5,846 nucleotides of DNA from Acidobacteriota bacterium (GCA_019247865.1 JAFBAJ010000616.1:1-5846), one strand, 5' to 3'. Numbered from the stretch's first letter, positions 1 through 5,846 are shown. Program-made: numbers and translations. Notes: generated by a model from the letters alone, not told the origin.

Positions 1-777
1 GCGTCCGTGCTCCGACACGCAGGCAGCGTTCTCGGCGGGCTGCTCTGCGACGTGCATGTGCACCGGAAGATTCAGGCGGTCGGCGTACGCGACCACTTCG
101 CGCAGGTAATCGAGCGGCACCGCGCGGACGCTGTGCGGCGCGAGCCCCGTCCACGCGTCATCACGTGTCAGCTCCTCTTTTAACTTTTCCACATTCCGCA
201 GGTAGGTCGCGGCGTCCGGCTCGATGAAACGACGCTGCCGCTCGTCCGGCTCTTTCCGGTAACCCGCACGCGCGTAGGCCACACGCAGGAGGGCTATCCG
301 CACGCCGACATCACGCGCCGCGCGAATGACCTCTTTCGCCAACAGGTTCGGATCGTCATAAGCACGTCCGGCGGCGTCTCTGTGCAGGTAATGGAACTCT
401 CCGACGGCAGTGATGCCGCCGAGCGCCATCTCCAGAAAAGCCATCCGCGAGGCATCGTAAATGTCCTCCGGCTCAAGCCGCATCGCCGCGCTATACATCA
501 GCTCGCGCCACGTCCAGAAAGAGTCCGCAGAGGCCCGCGAGCGATGCTCCGTCCGCCCGCGTATCACACGCTGGAAAGCATGCGAATGCCCATTGACCAT
601 CCCCGGCAGGAGCGCGCGGTTTTTGAGCGGGACGACCTCGCAGTCAATCTCATCCGCCGCCGCCACACGCAGAATTCTTCCCGCCGCGTCGCACACCAGC
701 GCCCGCCCACGCTCAAACCGCCCGCCCGCGTAAATCAGGTCTGGCAGAAAGGCTATCTTTTCTTCAATCCCGGTCAT
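1..777 (-). CDS. hutF: Formimidoylglutamate deiminase, N-terminal 259 codons (runs off the left edge)
   Basis: This amidohydrolase-superfamily enzyme hydrolyses N-formimidoyl-L-glutamate to N-formyl-L-glutamate and ammonia, in the five-step histidine degradation route; it is cytoplasmic. The visible part has a short beta-sandwich segment (about residues 10-58) and then the start of the metal-dependent barrel. Metal ligands H64 and H66 lie in GMVNGHSHAFQR. The motifs DSFWTWRELMY (85-95) and GEFHYLHR (126-133) are typical of HutF. LAPHSVRA (212-219) supplies H215 and R218, and HMHVAEQ (240-246) supplies H242 and E245. From memory of the Pseudomonas aeruginosa enzyme, these match its zinc ligands, catalytic Glu and substrate-binding Gln, His and Arg, which favours HutF over related guanine or chlorohydrolase enzymes. 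The remaining ligand Asp and the C-terminus lie outside the window. The chosen ATG is the first in frame; a weak AAAGGG sits 11 nt upstream, inside a palindrome arm. No other hut gene is visible here. Confidence 0.9.
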   Translation of the reverse strand, partial: MTGIEEKIAFLPDLIYAGGRFERGRALVCDAAGRILRVAAADEIDCEVVPLKNRALLPGMVNGHSHAFQRVIRGRTEHRSRASADSFWTWRELMYSAAMRLEPEDIYDASRMAFLEMALGGITAVGEFHYLHRDAAGRAYDDPNLLAKEVIRAARDVGVRIALLRVAYARAGYRKEPDERQRRFIEPDAATYLRNVEKLKEELTRDDAWTGLAPHSVRAVPLDYLREVVAYADRLNLPVHMHVAEQPAENAACVSEHGR

Positions 778-788
778 TCGATAGTCAG

Positions 789-888
789 CCCTTTGCGAGC
801 TTGAGTCTTTCTTTGTTTGCGCCTTGGCGTGAAACGTTGATGGTTCTCGCAAAGACGCCAATAAAGAAAGACTCAAGCTCGCAAAGGG
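789..888. repeat. Palindromic intergenic repeat, copy A (perfect 26-bp arms)
   Basis: The arms at 789-814 and 863-888 are exact reverse complements over 26 bp, with a 48-nt centre. The centre holds a second inverted pair, TTGGCGT (824-830) and ACGCCAA (855-861), plus GCGCCTTGGCG and GCAAAGACGC words shared with the copies near 2741 and 3881. The element starts 6 nt after the stop codon of the DUF885 gene and ends 11 nt before the hutF start codon, so it fills the whole minus-strand gap. No T-tract follows it in the direction of transcription, so it is a poor match to a classic intrinsic terminator. No target duplication is visible. It is best described as a REP- or MITE-like palindrome. Confidence 0.9.
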
Positions 889-894
889 TTAATC

Positions 895-2691
895 TTATTT
901 TGAAGCGTTGGTGCCCTGCTTTTTCTTCGCGATCCACGCGTCCACGTTGCGTTCGAGGACGTCGAGGGGGACGGCTCCGGAGAGGAGGACTGCGTCGTGG
1001 AACTCGCGGACATCGAAGCTCGGTCCAAGCTCGCGGGTCGCGCGTGCGCGCAGCTCTTTGATCTTGAGCTCGCCGATCTTGTAGGCCAGCGCCTGTCCGG
1101 GGTCTGTGATGTAGCGGTCGATCTCGTTGACGATGTCCTGCTCGGTCTTGGCCGCGTTATCGAGAAAATAATCGATCGCTTTCTGCCGGTCCCATTTCAT
1201 GTAGTGCATGCCCGTGTCCACGACCAGACGCACGGCACGCCACATCTCGTAGGTCAACTGGCCGAACTTCGAGTAGGGGTCGTCATATAAACCCATCTCG
1301 TCGCCGAGCGATTCGGCGTAGAGGCCCCAGCCCTCGACGAAGGCCGTGTAGCCGCCGTAGCGACGAAAGTTCGGAAGCTCTCCCAATTCCTGCGCGAGCG
1401 CGATTTGAAGGTGATGCCCCGGCACGGATTCGTGGAGCGAGAGCGCCATCATCTCGTACTTGGGCCGCGTCTCCGGCTTGTAGAGGTTGACGTAATAGAG
1501 GCCCGGCCGCGAGCCGTCGGCCGCCGGCTGGTTGTAGTAGGCGGTCGTCGTGTCGGGCGCGATCTTGTCGGCGATGGGCGTCACGCCGTAAGGCATGCGC
1601 GGCAGTGTCCTGAAGACTTTGACGAGGTTCGGGTCGATGCGCTTCGAGAGCGCGCGATAGGCGTTGAGCAGCTCTTCGGGCGTCTTGTAGTAGAACTGCG
1701 GATCGGTTCTGAGCTTCTGGAAAAATTCCCTGAGCGTGCCCTGAAAACCGACCTTCGTCATGATGGCCTGCATCTCTGCGCGGATGCGCGCGACTTCGCT
1801 GAGCCCCTTCTGATGTATCTCTTCGGGCGTCATGTTGGTCGTCGTGTACGAGCGCGCGTCGAAGGCGTACATCTCCGCGCCCTGCGGCATCTGCCACACG
1901 CCGACCTGATCGAAGGAGGCGGGCAGGTATTCGTCCACATAAAATTTCCTGAACTGCCTGTAGGCCGGGATGACGTTCTTCGAGATAGCTTCGCGCGCGG
2001 CGGCCGTGAGCCGTGCCTGCTCGCTCGCCGGAATCGAGTCGGGAAATTCTTTGAAGGGTTTGTAGAACGGGCTCTCTTCGGGCTTGTCCACGACCTGCTT
2101 GTCGATCTGCGCTGTGACGCGGCTCATCACGACCTTAGGCCACATCATGTGCGCCTTCATCCCTTCGTTCATGAGCGCGATGGTCTGCGTCATGTAGCCC
2201 GGCATGGCGTTGAGCCGCGCGATCCAGTCTTCGTAGTCCTTGACGGTCTGAAAGCGCAACAGCTCGGCCAGCTCGTCGGCCGTCTGGATGCCGCCGCGCT
2301 GGTTGACCGGCAGCAGGTAGGTGCGGAACTTGTATCCCTCGATGCTCTCCTGTAGGTCTCTGTGAAAGAGATCGTAATTGAGCTGGTCTGCGGGCGAGAG
2401 CTTTGGCCGGCTGATCTTTTCGAGCTGCGCGAGGAGCTGCGTGCGATGCTGCTGCCGCCGCTCGATGGCGGTCATGCTCGCATCGTCCCAGCGATCATTC
2501 CAGCGGCGGTCTCCGAGGGAGGAGGCGAACGTCGGGTTCTGCTCCATCTGGTATTCCCACTCGGTCTTGAACAGGTCGTGCAGGGCTCTGGCCTCGGCCT
2601 CATCCGTCGCGCCCTGCGCCCTCGCGGTCAGAGGCAGCAGCGACAAAAGCAGGCTCGTCAGGACGAGCGAAAGCTGGATTGTTAAGCGCAT
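895..2691 (-). CDS. Exported DUF885-family protein, putative metallopeptidase-like hydrolase (598 aa)
   Basis: This protein matches the DUF885 family (often exported or lipid-anchored, about 560-610 aa), which is grouped with zincin-like peptidases; its substrate is not established. A signal peptide is clear: positive start MR, hydrophobic residues 5-22, and probable cleavage after ARA at residue 25. Putative metal and catalytic residues are H420, E421, H426 and H427 in SLHESVPGHHLQ, with a candidate third ligand E453 in FVEGWGLYAE and a conserved-looking RLVVDTGMH (488-496). An aromatic, helical N-terminal half (about 30-350) precedes this core. The start at 2691 is chosen because GGAGGA lies 5 nt upstream and the signal peptide begins there. 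The frame stays open for 36 more codons upstream, but that stretch reads through a palindromic repeat and encodes FFASLRLCVR-type sequence, so it is not real. The next minus-strand gene is hutF, 117 nt away. No lipobox cysteine is seen, so the product is probably a soluble periplasmic or secreted protein. Confidence 0.92.
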   Translation of the reverse strand: MRLTIQLSLVLTSLLLSLLPLTARAQGATDEAEARALHDLFKTEWEYQMEQNPTFASSLGDRRWNDRWDDASMTAIERRQQHRTQLLAQLEKISRPKLSPADQLNYDLFHRDLQESIEGYKFRTYLLPVNQRGGIQTADELAELLRFQTVKDYEDWIARLNAMPGYMTQTIALMNEGMKAHMMWPKVVMSRVTAQIDKQVVDKPEESPFYKPFKEFPDSIPASEQARLTAAAREAISKNVIPAYRQFRKFYVDEYLPASFDQVGVWQMPQGAEMYAFDARSYTTTNMTPEEIHQKGLSEVARIRAEMQAIMTKVGFQGTLREFFQKLRTDPQFYYKTPEELLNAYRALSKRIDPNLVKVFRTLPRMPYGVTPIADKIAPDTTTAYYNQPAADGSRPGLYYVNLYKPETRPKYEMMALSLHESVPGHHLQIALAQELGELPNFRRYGGYTAFVEGWGLYAESLGDEMGLYDDPYSKFGQLTYEMWRAVRLVVDTGMHYMKWDRQKAIDYFLDNAAKTEQDIVNEIDRYITDPGQALAYKIGELKIKELRARATRELGPSFDVREFHDAVLLSGAVPLDVLERNVDAWIAKKKQGTNASK

Positions 2692-2695
2692 CGAA

Positions 2696-2701
2696 TCCTC
2701 C
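2696..2701 (-). promoter_or_regulatory. Ribosome binding site of the DUF885 gene
   Basis: On the minus strand GGAGGA lies 5 nt before the ATG at 2691. This settles the start: the upstream ATG at 2799 would put repeat-derived sequence ahead of the signal peptide. Confidence 0.85.
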
Positions 2702-2740
2702 AAAAAGGTGTGTGGAAATTGTTTGCAGACGCCGCCAGAT

Positions 2741-2819
2741 AATCTCACGCAAAGGCGCAAAGACGCAAAGAAAACAGTTAAGCTTTTCCTTTGCGTCACC
2801 AGCGCCTTGGCGGGAGATT
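2741..2819. repeat. Palindromic intergenic repeat, copy B (degraded)
   Basis: The left arm, about 2741-2774, contains CACGCAAAGGCGCAAAGACG. The right arm, about 2784-2819, is its imperfect reverse complement: AATCTC, CGC, AAGGCGC and GACGCAAAG pair, with a few substitutions and small indels. The loop is about 9 nt around CAGTTAAGC. The left arm is nearly identical to the inner arm of the copy at 3881-3906, while the right arm has drifted. The element sits in the divergent spacer between the DUF885 gene and the MBL gene, so any promoters for either gene must lie beside or within it. Confidence 0.85.
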
Positions 2820-2849
2820 CTTTCGTGAACTTTTGTTAAGCAAACCGGC

Positions 2850-2856
2850 GGGAGGG
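2850..2856 (+). promoter_or_regulatory. Possible ribosome binding site upstream of the MBL gene, unusually distant
   Basis: GGGAGGG is the only purine-rich Shine-Dalgarno-like run upstream. It ends 19 nt before the ATG at 2876, longer than the usual 5-10 nt. A second ATG at 2869 lies 12 nt after it but opens only a seven-codon frame (MAYGNHS) ending at 2892. The MBL gene may therefore be weakly initiated or coupled to that small frame. Confidence 0.4.
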
Positions 2857-2875
2857 CACGGCATCTAAATGGCCT

Positions 2876-3841
2876 ATGGCAATCATTCCTGAGAGTTTTA
2901 AGACATACAGCAAGTTCGCGCGCCTGCATGGCCGCCGCTTTCTGGCGCAGCGCTGGGAGGAATCGCGCACGCCCATCCCGGCGGCGAAGCATCATCCGTC
3001 GCCCGCGACCTGGAGCGACGATGCGCTGACGTTAGCCTGGCTCGGACATGCAAGCGTGCTCATCAATTTCTACGGGACATGGCTTTTGACGGATCCGGCG
3101 CTGCGCCCGCACGTCGGCGTGACGGTCGCGGGGATGACCTTTGGGCCGCGCCGCCTGGTGCAGCCCGCGCTTTCGATCAAAGAACTGCCGCCGCTCGACG
3201 GCGTGCTCATCTCGCACGCGCACATGGATCACTGTGACCTGGGGACGCTCAAACGACTGCCGCGCCGCACACACGCCGTCGTTCAGCAACACAACGGGGA
3301 CCTCGTGCGCCGCTTTCAAGAGCGGAGCGCGCTCGCGTGGGGCGAAGCGGTCGAGGTCGGCGGCGTGCGTATCGAATCGCTCGAAGTCAATCACTGGGGC
3401 GCGCGGAAATTAACGGACAGCCACAGGGGCTACGGCGGGTTCCTGCTGAGCAAGAACGGGCGCGCGCTGGTCTTCGGCGGCGACACTGCGTACACGAAGG
3501 CTTTCGCGCGTCTCCGCTCGCGCGTCAAAGTCGATCTGGCGATGCTGCCCATCGGGGCTTATAACCCGTACGTCTACGCTCATGCCAATCCCGAACAGTC
3601 CTGGGCGATGCGGCGCGAGATGGGCGCGACCTACATTCTGCCGATGCATCACCAGACCTTTCGCCTGAGCCGCGAGCCGTTGATGGAGCCGATTGAACGC
3701 CTGCGCGCCGCCGCCGGAGACGACGGCTGGCGCATCGCCCTCGGCGAAGTCGGCGAGACCTGGGTCTTACCCGAAGCGAGCGCGCACGACGACGGCTTTG
3801 AGCACGAAGACAGCGCGTCAGCGCGGCTGGTTCATCAATAG
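2876..3841 (+). CDS. MBL-fold metal-dependent hydrolase, NAPE-PLD / COG2220 type (321 aa)
   Basis: This is a metallo-beta-lactamase-fold enzyme of the branch that includes N-acyl-phosphatidylethanolamine phospholipase D and UlaG-like lactonases; the physiological substrate cannot be read from sequence. The fold begins at LAWLGHASVLIN (53-64) and LLTDP (70-74). The metal motif is SHAHMDH, with H114, H116, D118 and H119. Further ligands are H173 (VNHWGAR), D203 (FGGDT) and H258 (MHHQTF). H236 in AHANPE matches a conserved active-site His of NAPE-PLD. All core ligands are present, so it is probably active. Residues 229-242 (YNPYVYAHANPEQS) and GATYILPMHHQTF fit the family closely. No signal peptide is seen, which suggests a cytoplasmic protein. 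The start is forced: an in-frame stop lies at 2837, no start codon lies between, and the next Met is residue 87. It is divergent from the DUF885 gene and closed off downstream by a large palindrome, so it is likely monocistronic. The acidic C-terminal tail (304-321) looks nonconserved. Confidence 0.9.
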   Translation: MAIIPESFKTYSKFARLHGRRFLAQRWEESRTPIPAAKHHPSPATWSDDALTLAWLGHASVLINFYGTWLLTDPALRPHVGVTVAGMTFGPRRLVQPALSIKELPPLDGVLISHAHMDHCDLGTLKRLPRRTHAVVQQHNGDLVRRFQERSALAWGEAVEVGGVRIESLEVNHWGARKLTDSHRGYGGFLLSKNGRALVFGGDTAYTKAFARLRSRVKVDLAMLPIGAYNPYVYAHANPEQSWAMRREMGATYILPMHHQTFRLSREPLMEPIERLRAAAGDDGWRIALGEVGETWVLPEASAHDDGFEHEDSASARLVHQ

Positions 3842-3853
3842 AACGGACCTGGG

Positions 3854-3985
3854 GGTAGTGGGTCAGTTTCAAAAACAATTTCACGCAAAGGCGCAAAGAC
3901 GCAAAGGAAGACAAATTGTTTTCTTTGCGTCTTTGCGCCTTTGCGTGAGATTCTTTTGTTTGAGTTTTCAAACTGACCCACTACC
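3854..3985. repeat. Palindromic intergenic repeat, copy C (nested double palindrome)
   Basis: Outer arms GGTAGTGGGTCAGTTT (3854-3869) and its exact complement (3970-3985) are 16 bp each. Inside them lies a second perfect inverted repeat of 26 bp, 3881-3906 against 3923-3948, around a 16-nt loop. The inner arm is the core sequence shared with copies A and B. The element begins 12 nt after the MBL stop codon. On the plus strand the inner stem is followed by TTCTTTTG (3951-3958), so it could also end transcription. The outer arms resemble terminal inverted repeats of a non-autonomous mobile element, but no target duplication is evident and no transposase is present. Confidence 0.92.
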
Positions 3986-3995
3986 TAAAAATTCC

Positions 3996-4024
3996 TTGAC
4001 TTCTCTGCCTTGCCGGAATATCGT
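3996..4024 (+). promoter_or_regulatory. Candidate sigma-70-type promoter for the multicopper oxidase
   Basis: TTGACT (3996-4001) matches the -35 consensus at 5 of 6 positions. After exactly 17 nt comes TATCGT (4019-4024), which matches the -10 at 4 of 6. It points toward the oxidase gene and lies just outside the palindrome. Transcription from here would give a leader of roughly 195 nt. This is a pattern match only; GC-rich bacteria often tolerate weaker promoters elsewhere. Confidence 0.4.
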
Positions 4025-4029
4025 CCGGC
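4012..4029. promoter_or_regulatory. Dyad overlapping the candidate -10, possible operator
   Basis: GCCGGA (4012-4017) and TCCGGC (4024-4029) form a perfect 6-bp inverted repeat with a 6-nt centre, overlapping the proposed -10 box. The geometry suits a dimeric repressor site, or a small hairpin in RNA if transcription starts upstream. No regulator gene is visible in the window to pair with it. Confidence 0.35.
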
Positions 4030-4032
4030 TCA

Positions 4033-4078
4033 CGAAATCAACTCTTTACTCTTTTTGATCCATCTTGGATTGATTTCG
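4033..4078. repeat. Inverted repeat with nested small hairpin in the oxidase leader
   Basis: CGAAATCAA (4033-4041) is exactly complementary to TTGATTTCG (4070-4078). Between them ATCCA (4058-4062) pairs with TGGAT (4066-4070) around a 3-nt loop; the two pairings compete for position 4070. This could be a regulatory leader structure or a protein-binding site. The rest of the spacer to 4213 shows no gene or further clear structure. Confidence 0.4.
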
Positions 4079-4213
4079 CCCACACTACAAGCAGGCCGCA
4101 ACCCAGCTCGCAACGGCATCTCGAACGGAAGAGAGCACTGCCCACAGCGCTTCGAGTCCGAGGCGATGATCGAATAGTGCAGCCCGGAGCGACAGTCAAC
4201 TTCTGCATGCTAA

Positions 4214-4219
4214 AAGGAG
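4214..4219 (+). promoter_or_regulatory. Ribosome binding site of the multicopper oxidase gene
   Basis: AAGGAG lies 6 nt before the ATG at 4226, a near-ideal Shine-Dalgarno sequence. It fixes the start at the beginning of a clear export signal. Confidence 0.85.
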
Positions 4220-4225
4220 ATTGAG

Positions 4226-5846
4226 ATGAAAAGACGCACTCACCTGATCGCGTTAACGTTTCTGGCCTTACTGGCGCTCGCCGTGCTGTGTTTACGGATC
4301 GGGCAGAAGACCTCCGCCGCCGCCGCGAAGCAACCGGCTCTGCCCGCCATCGCGAAGCAAACCCCGACGCCCACGCCAGCGCCTACGCCATGCCCGTTCG
4401 TCCCGATCGATCCGGTGAAATACGGTAACAAGCCTTTTCAGAATCCGCCGGAGATACGCTCCGTGCAGGGCCGCCTGCAAACCACTCTGGCGGTCAAGTA
4501 CACGGACCCTAAGACGACCATGATCGGCGGTTGCGGAGTAACGCTGCGCACCTATAACGGTCAGCTCGTCGGCCCGACCCTGCGCGTCAAGCCGGGCGAT
4601 GTGCTGAACATCCTGCTCGACAATCAACTGCCCGTCGAAACGCCGGACGAAGCCGCCGCGCAGGTCAACCAGGAAGCCAGCAACGCTTTTATCAATACGC
4701 AGCCGCACAGCTTTAACACGACGAACCTGCACACGCACGGGCTACACGTCTCGCCGGTCGGCAACAGCGACAATGTGCTGCTCGCGATCCCGCCGCAGAC
4801 GCAGCTCCCTTACGAGATCAAGCTGCCGGCCAATCATCCGTCCGGCGCTTTCTGGTATCACGCGCACGCGCACGGCTCGACGGCCATACAGGTCGGGAGC
4901 GGGATGGCCGGCGCGCTCATCATCGAAGACGATCCGGCGAAGATCCCGGCCACGCTCCGCGAAGCTAACAAGCACGAGAAGGTGTTGGTCTTTGAAACCA
5001 TTCTCTATGATGCGCAGGGCAAGGCGCAGGACATCACTTCGTTCTTCCCGGACTCGCCGCCGCCCGCTCCGCAGCCCACGCCCTGCCAGCAGAATCTGCC
5101 GAGCTGTACCTGGAACGGCTCGCTGCGCCGCACGACGATTAACGGGCAGATCGTGCCCATCATCAAGATGCAGCCCGGCGAGGTGCAGCGCTGGAGGATG
5201 ATCGATGCGGCCTTCCGCGAATCCATCTTCCTGCAGATACGCAAACAGGGCAGCAAAAGCGAGGGCATCGCGTTCAATGAGATCGCGCTCGACGGCATCT
5301 ATCTGAGCAAGATGGACACGTGGCTGCCGAACCAGCCGATAGACCTGGAGCCGGGCTACCGGAGCGACGCACTGGTGCAGGCTCCTCTGGCCCGTGGACG
5401 TTATGAATTGATCGACGCTTCCTCCCTGACCACCAAGCTCGGCGTCGGCCTGCGCGGCACGCAGGAAGAGGAAGACGTGCTCGCCTACATCGACATCGAC
5501 GGCCCGCGTCTGGAGATGAAGCTCCCGACGAGCGACGAGATCGCAAAGCTCAATCCGTTTCCCGGCGTCAAGCTCTACGAGACAGCGGACGGCGTGCAGG
5601 AGGCCGTCTTCAAACTCGGCAGCGCCGTCGATTCAAATACAGACGGGCGCAACTATTTCCAGATCAACTACGCGGCCTTCAACCCGACGCACGTGCGCTA
5701 TCTCCAGCTCGGCGCGATAGACATGTGGAACCTCGTGACCATCGGCGACCCGCCCGGCATCCAGCCTCCGGGCAATGCCATTCCGCCGCTGCCGCACGTC
5801 TTTCACATCCACGTCAATCCCTTCCAGATGCAACGGCAGGATCCGT
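4226..5846 (+). CDS. Exported three-domain multicopper oxidase, first 540 codons (runs off the right edge)
   Basis: This is a laccase-like multicopper oxidase, a family that couples one-electron oxidation of phenols, metals or other donors to reduction of O2 to water. Residues 1-24 form a signal or anchor segment (MKRR, then a hydrophobic core). A Thr/Pro-rich linker follows at 46-55. Cupredoxin domain 1 carries the first two trinuclear copper motifs: NLHTHGLHV (H169, H171, H174) and FWYHAHAHG (H212, H214, H216). Domain 2 spans about 250-430. The start of domain 3 shows HVFHIHVNPFQ (H524, H527, H529), the HxxHxH site that supplies type 1, 2 and 3 ligands. The HCH motif with the type 1 Cys must lie beyond the edge, so activity and subtype (laccase, metal oxidase or nitrite-reductase-like) cannot be settled. 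Oddities are a Pro-rich insert at 277-288 with cysteines at 287 and 294, and further cysteines at 56 and 103, possibly disulphides. KRRTHLI is a loose twin-arginine-like match. The gene appears to have its own promoter region and no visible copper-handling neighbours. Confidence 0.93.
   Translation, partial: MKRRTHLIALTFLALLALAVLCLRIGQKTSAAAAKQPALPAIAKQTPTPTPAPTPCPFVPIDPVKYGNKPFQNPPEIRSVQGRLQTTLAVKYTDPKTTMIGGCGVTLRTYNGQLVGPTLRVKPGDVLNILLDNQLPVETPDEAAAQVNQEASNAFINTQPHSFNTTNLHTHGLHVSPVGNSDNVLLAIPPQTQLPYEIKLPANHPSGAFWYHAHAHGSTAIQVGSGMAGALIIEDDPAKIPATLREANKHEKVLVFETILYDAQGKAQDITSFFPDSPPPAPQPTPCQQNLPSCTWNGSLRRTTINGQIVPIIKMQPGEVQRWRMIDAAFRESIFLQIRKQGSKSEGIAFNEIALDGIYLSKMDTWLPNQPIDLEPGYRSDALVQAPLARGRYELIDASSLTTKLGVGLRGTQEEEDVLAYIDIDGPRLEMKLPTSDEIAKLNPFPGVKLYETADGVQEAVFKLGSAVDSNTDGRNYFQINYAAFNPTHVRYLQLGAIDMWNLVTIGDPPGIQPPGNAIPPLPHVFHIHVNPFQMQRQDP

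Noticed and set aside
789..888. Classic intrinsic terminator for the DUF885 gene
   Set aside because: The stem is strong but no T-run follows it on the minus strand, and the 48-nt centre is too long for a typical terminator loop. It may still attenuate transcription.
1405..2355. Long plus-strand open frame (316 codons) opposite the DUF885 gene
   Set aside because: It is antisense to a well-supported gene and its translation is rich in R, V, L and H without recognisable motifs. GC-rich codon use keeps such shadow frames open.
3881..3948. CRISPR-like repeats, because the GCAAAG words recur at close spacing
   Set aside because: The repeats are inverted around a single centre with no regular spacers; this is a palindrome, and no cas gene is present.
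3525..3971. Minus-strand open frame of 148 codons starting in the repeat after the MBL gene
   Set aside because: Its N-terminal part is translated repeat (FASLRLCV) and the rest is an Arg-rich shadow of the MBL gene.
3846..3990. Target-site duplication around the nested palindrome
   Set aside because: The flanks (ACCTGGG on the left, TAAAAAT on the right) show no direct repeat. ACCT occurs on both sides but at unequal distance and partly inside the right arm.
4292..4975. Minus-strand open frames opposite the multicopper oxidase
   Set aside because: They lie antisense to clear copper-site motifs, have low-complexity Arg/Gly-rich translations, and have no ribosome binding site that I could recognise.
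1..5846. A defence island, secondary-metabolite cluster or other new multi-gene system
   Set aside because: All four genes belong to recognisable families with no common pathway, strand or operon, and no nuclease, helicase, toxin, reverse transcriptase or transposase is seen.

Overview
The window is ordinary-looking chromosomal DNA with high GC content. It carries four protein genes, two of them cut by the window edges, and three copies of a palindromic intergenic repeat. The organism is probably an environmental Gram-negative bacterium. Two genes start with export signals that fit a periplasm. Three things suggest Acidobacteriota (perhaps Blastocatellia): the GC-rich codon use, the Thr-Pro-rich linker in the oxidase, and the GCAAAGGCGCAAAGACGC-type palindromes. 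That placement is an inference of low to moderate confidence, because no rRNA or marker gene is present.

Layout. Positions 1-777 (minus strand) hold the N-terminal 259 codons of a formimidoylglutamate deiminase (HutF, histidine degradation). A perfect 26-bp inverted repeat (789-888) separates it from the upstream minus-strand gene at 895-2691, which encodes an exported DUF885-family protein with a HExxxGHH putative metal site. The divergent intergenic region 2692-2875 holds a second, degraded copy of the repeat. A plus-strand gene at 2876-3841 encodes a cytoplasmic metallo-beta-lactamase-fold hydrolase of the NAPE-PLD/COG2220 type, with the full set of metal ligands. It is followed 12 nt later by the third and best-preserved repeat copy (3854-3985), which has nested inner and outer palindromes. 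Positions 3986-4225 contain no gene but hold a candidate promoter, two dyads and a strong ribosome binding site. From 4226 to the right edge runs the first 540 codons of an exported three-domain multicopper oxidase.

How the genes relate. No shared pathway is evident. HutF makes formylglutamate in the cytoplasm, the DUF885 protein and the oxidase act outside the cytoplasmic membrane, and the MBL protein is probably a cytoplasmic phosphodiesterase or lactonase-like hydrolase. Each gene looks like its own transcription unit, and the palindromes mark the boundaries. I found no defence system, CRISPR array, tRNA, rRNA, phage or transposase gene. The most unusual content is the palindrome family: three copies in about 3.2 kb, all between genes, one next to a start codon and one that creates a false N-terminal extension of a gene.
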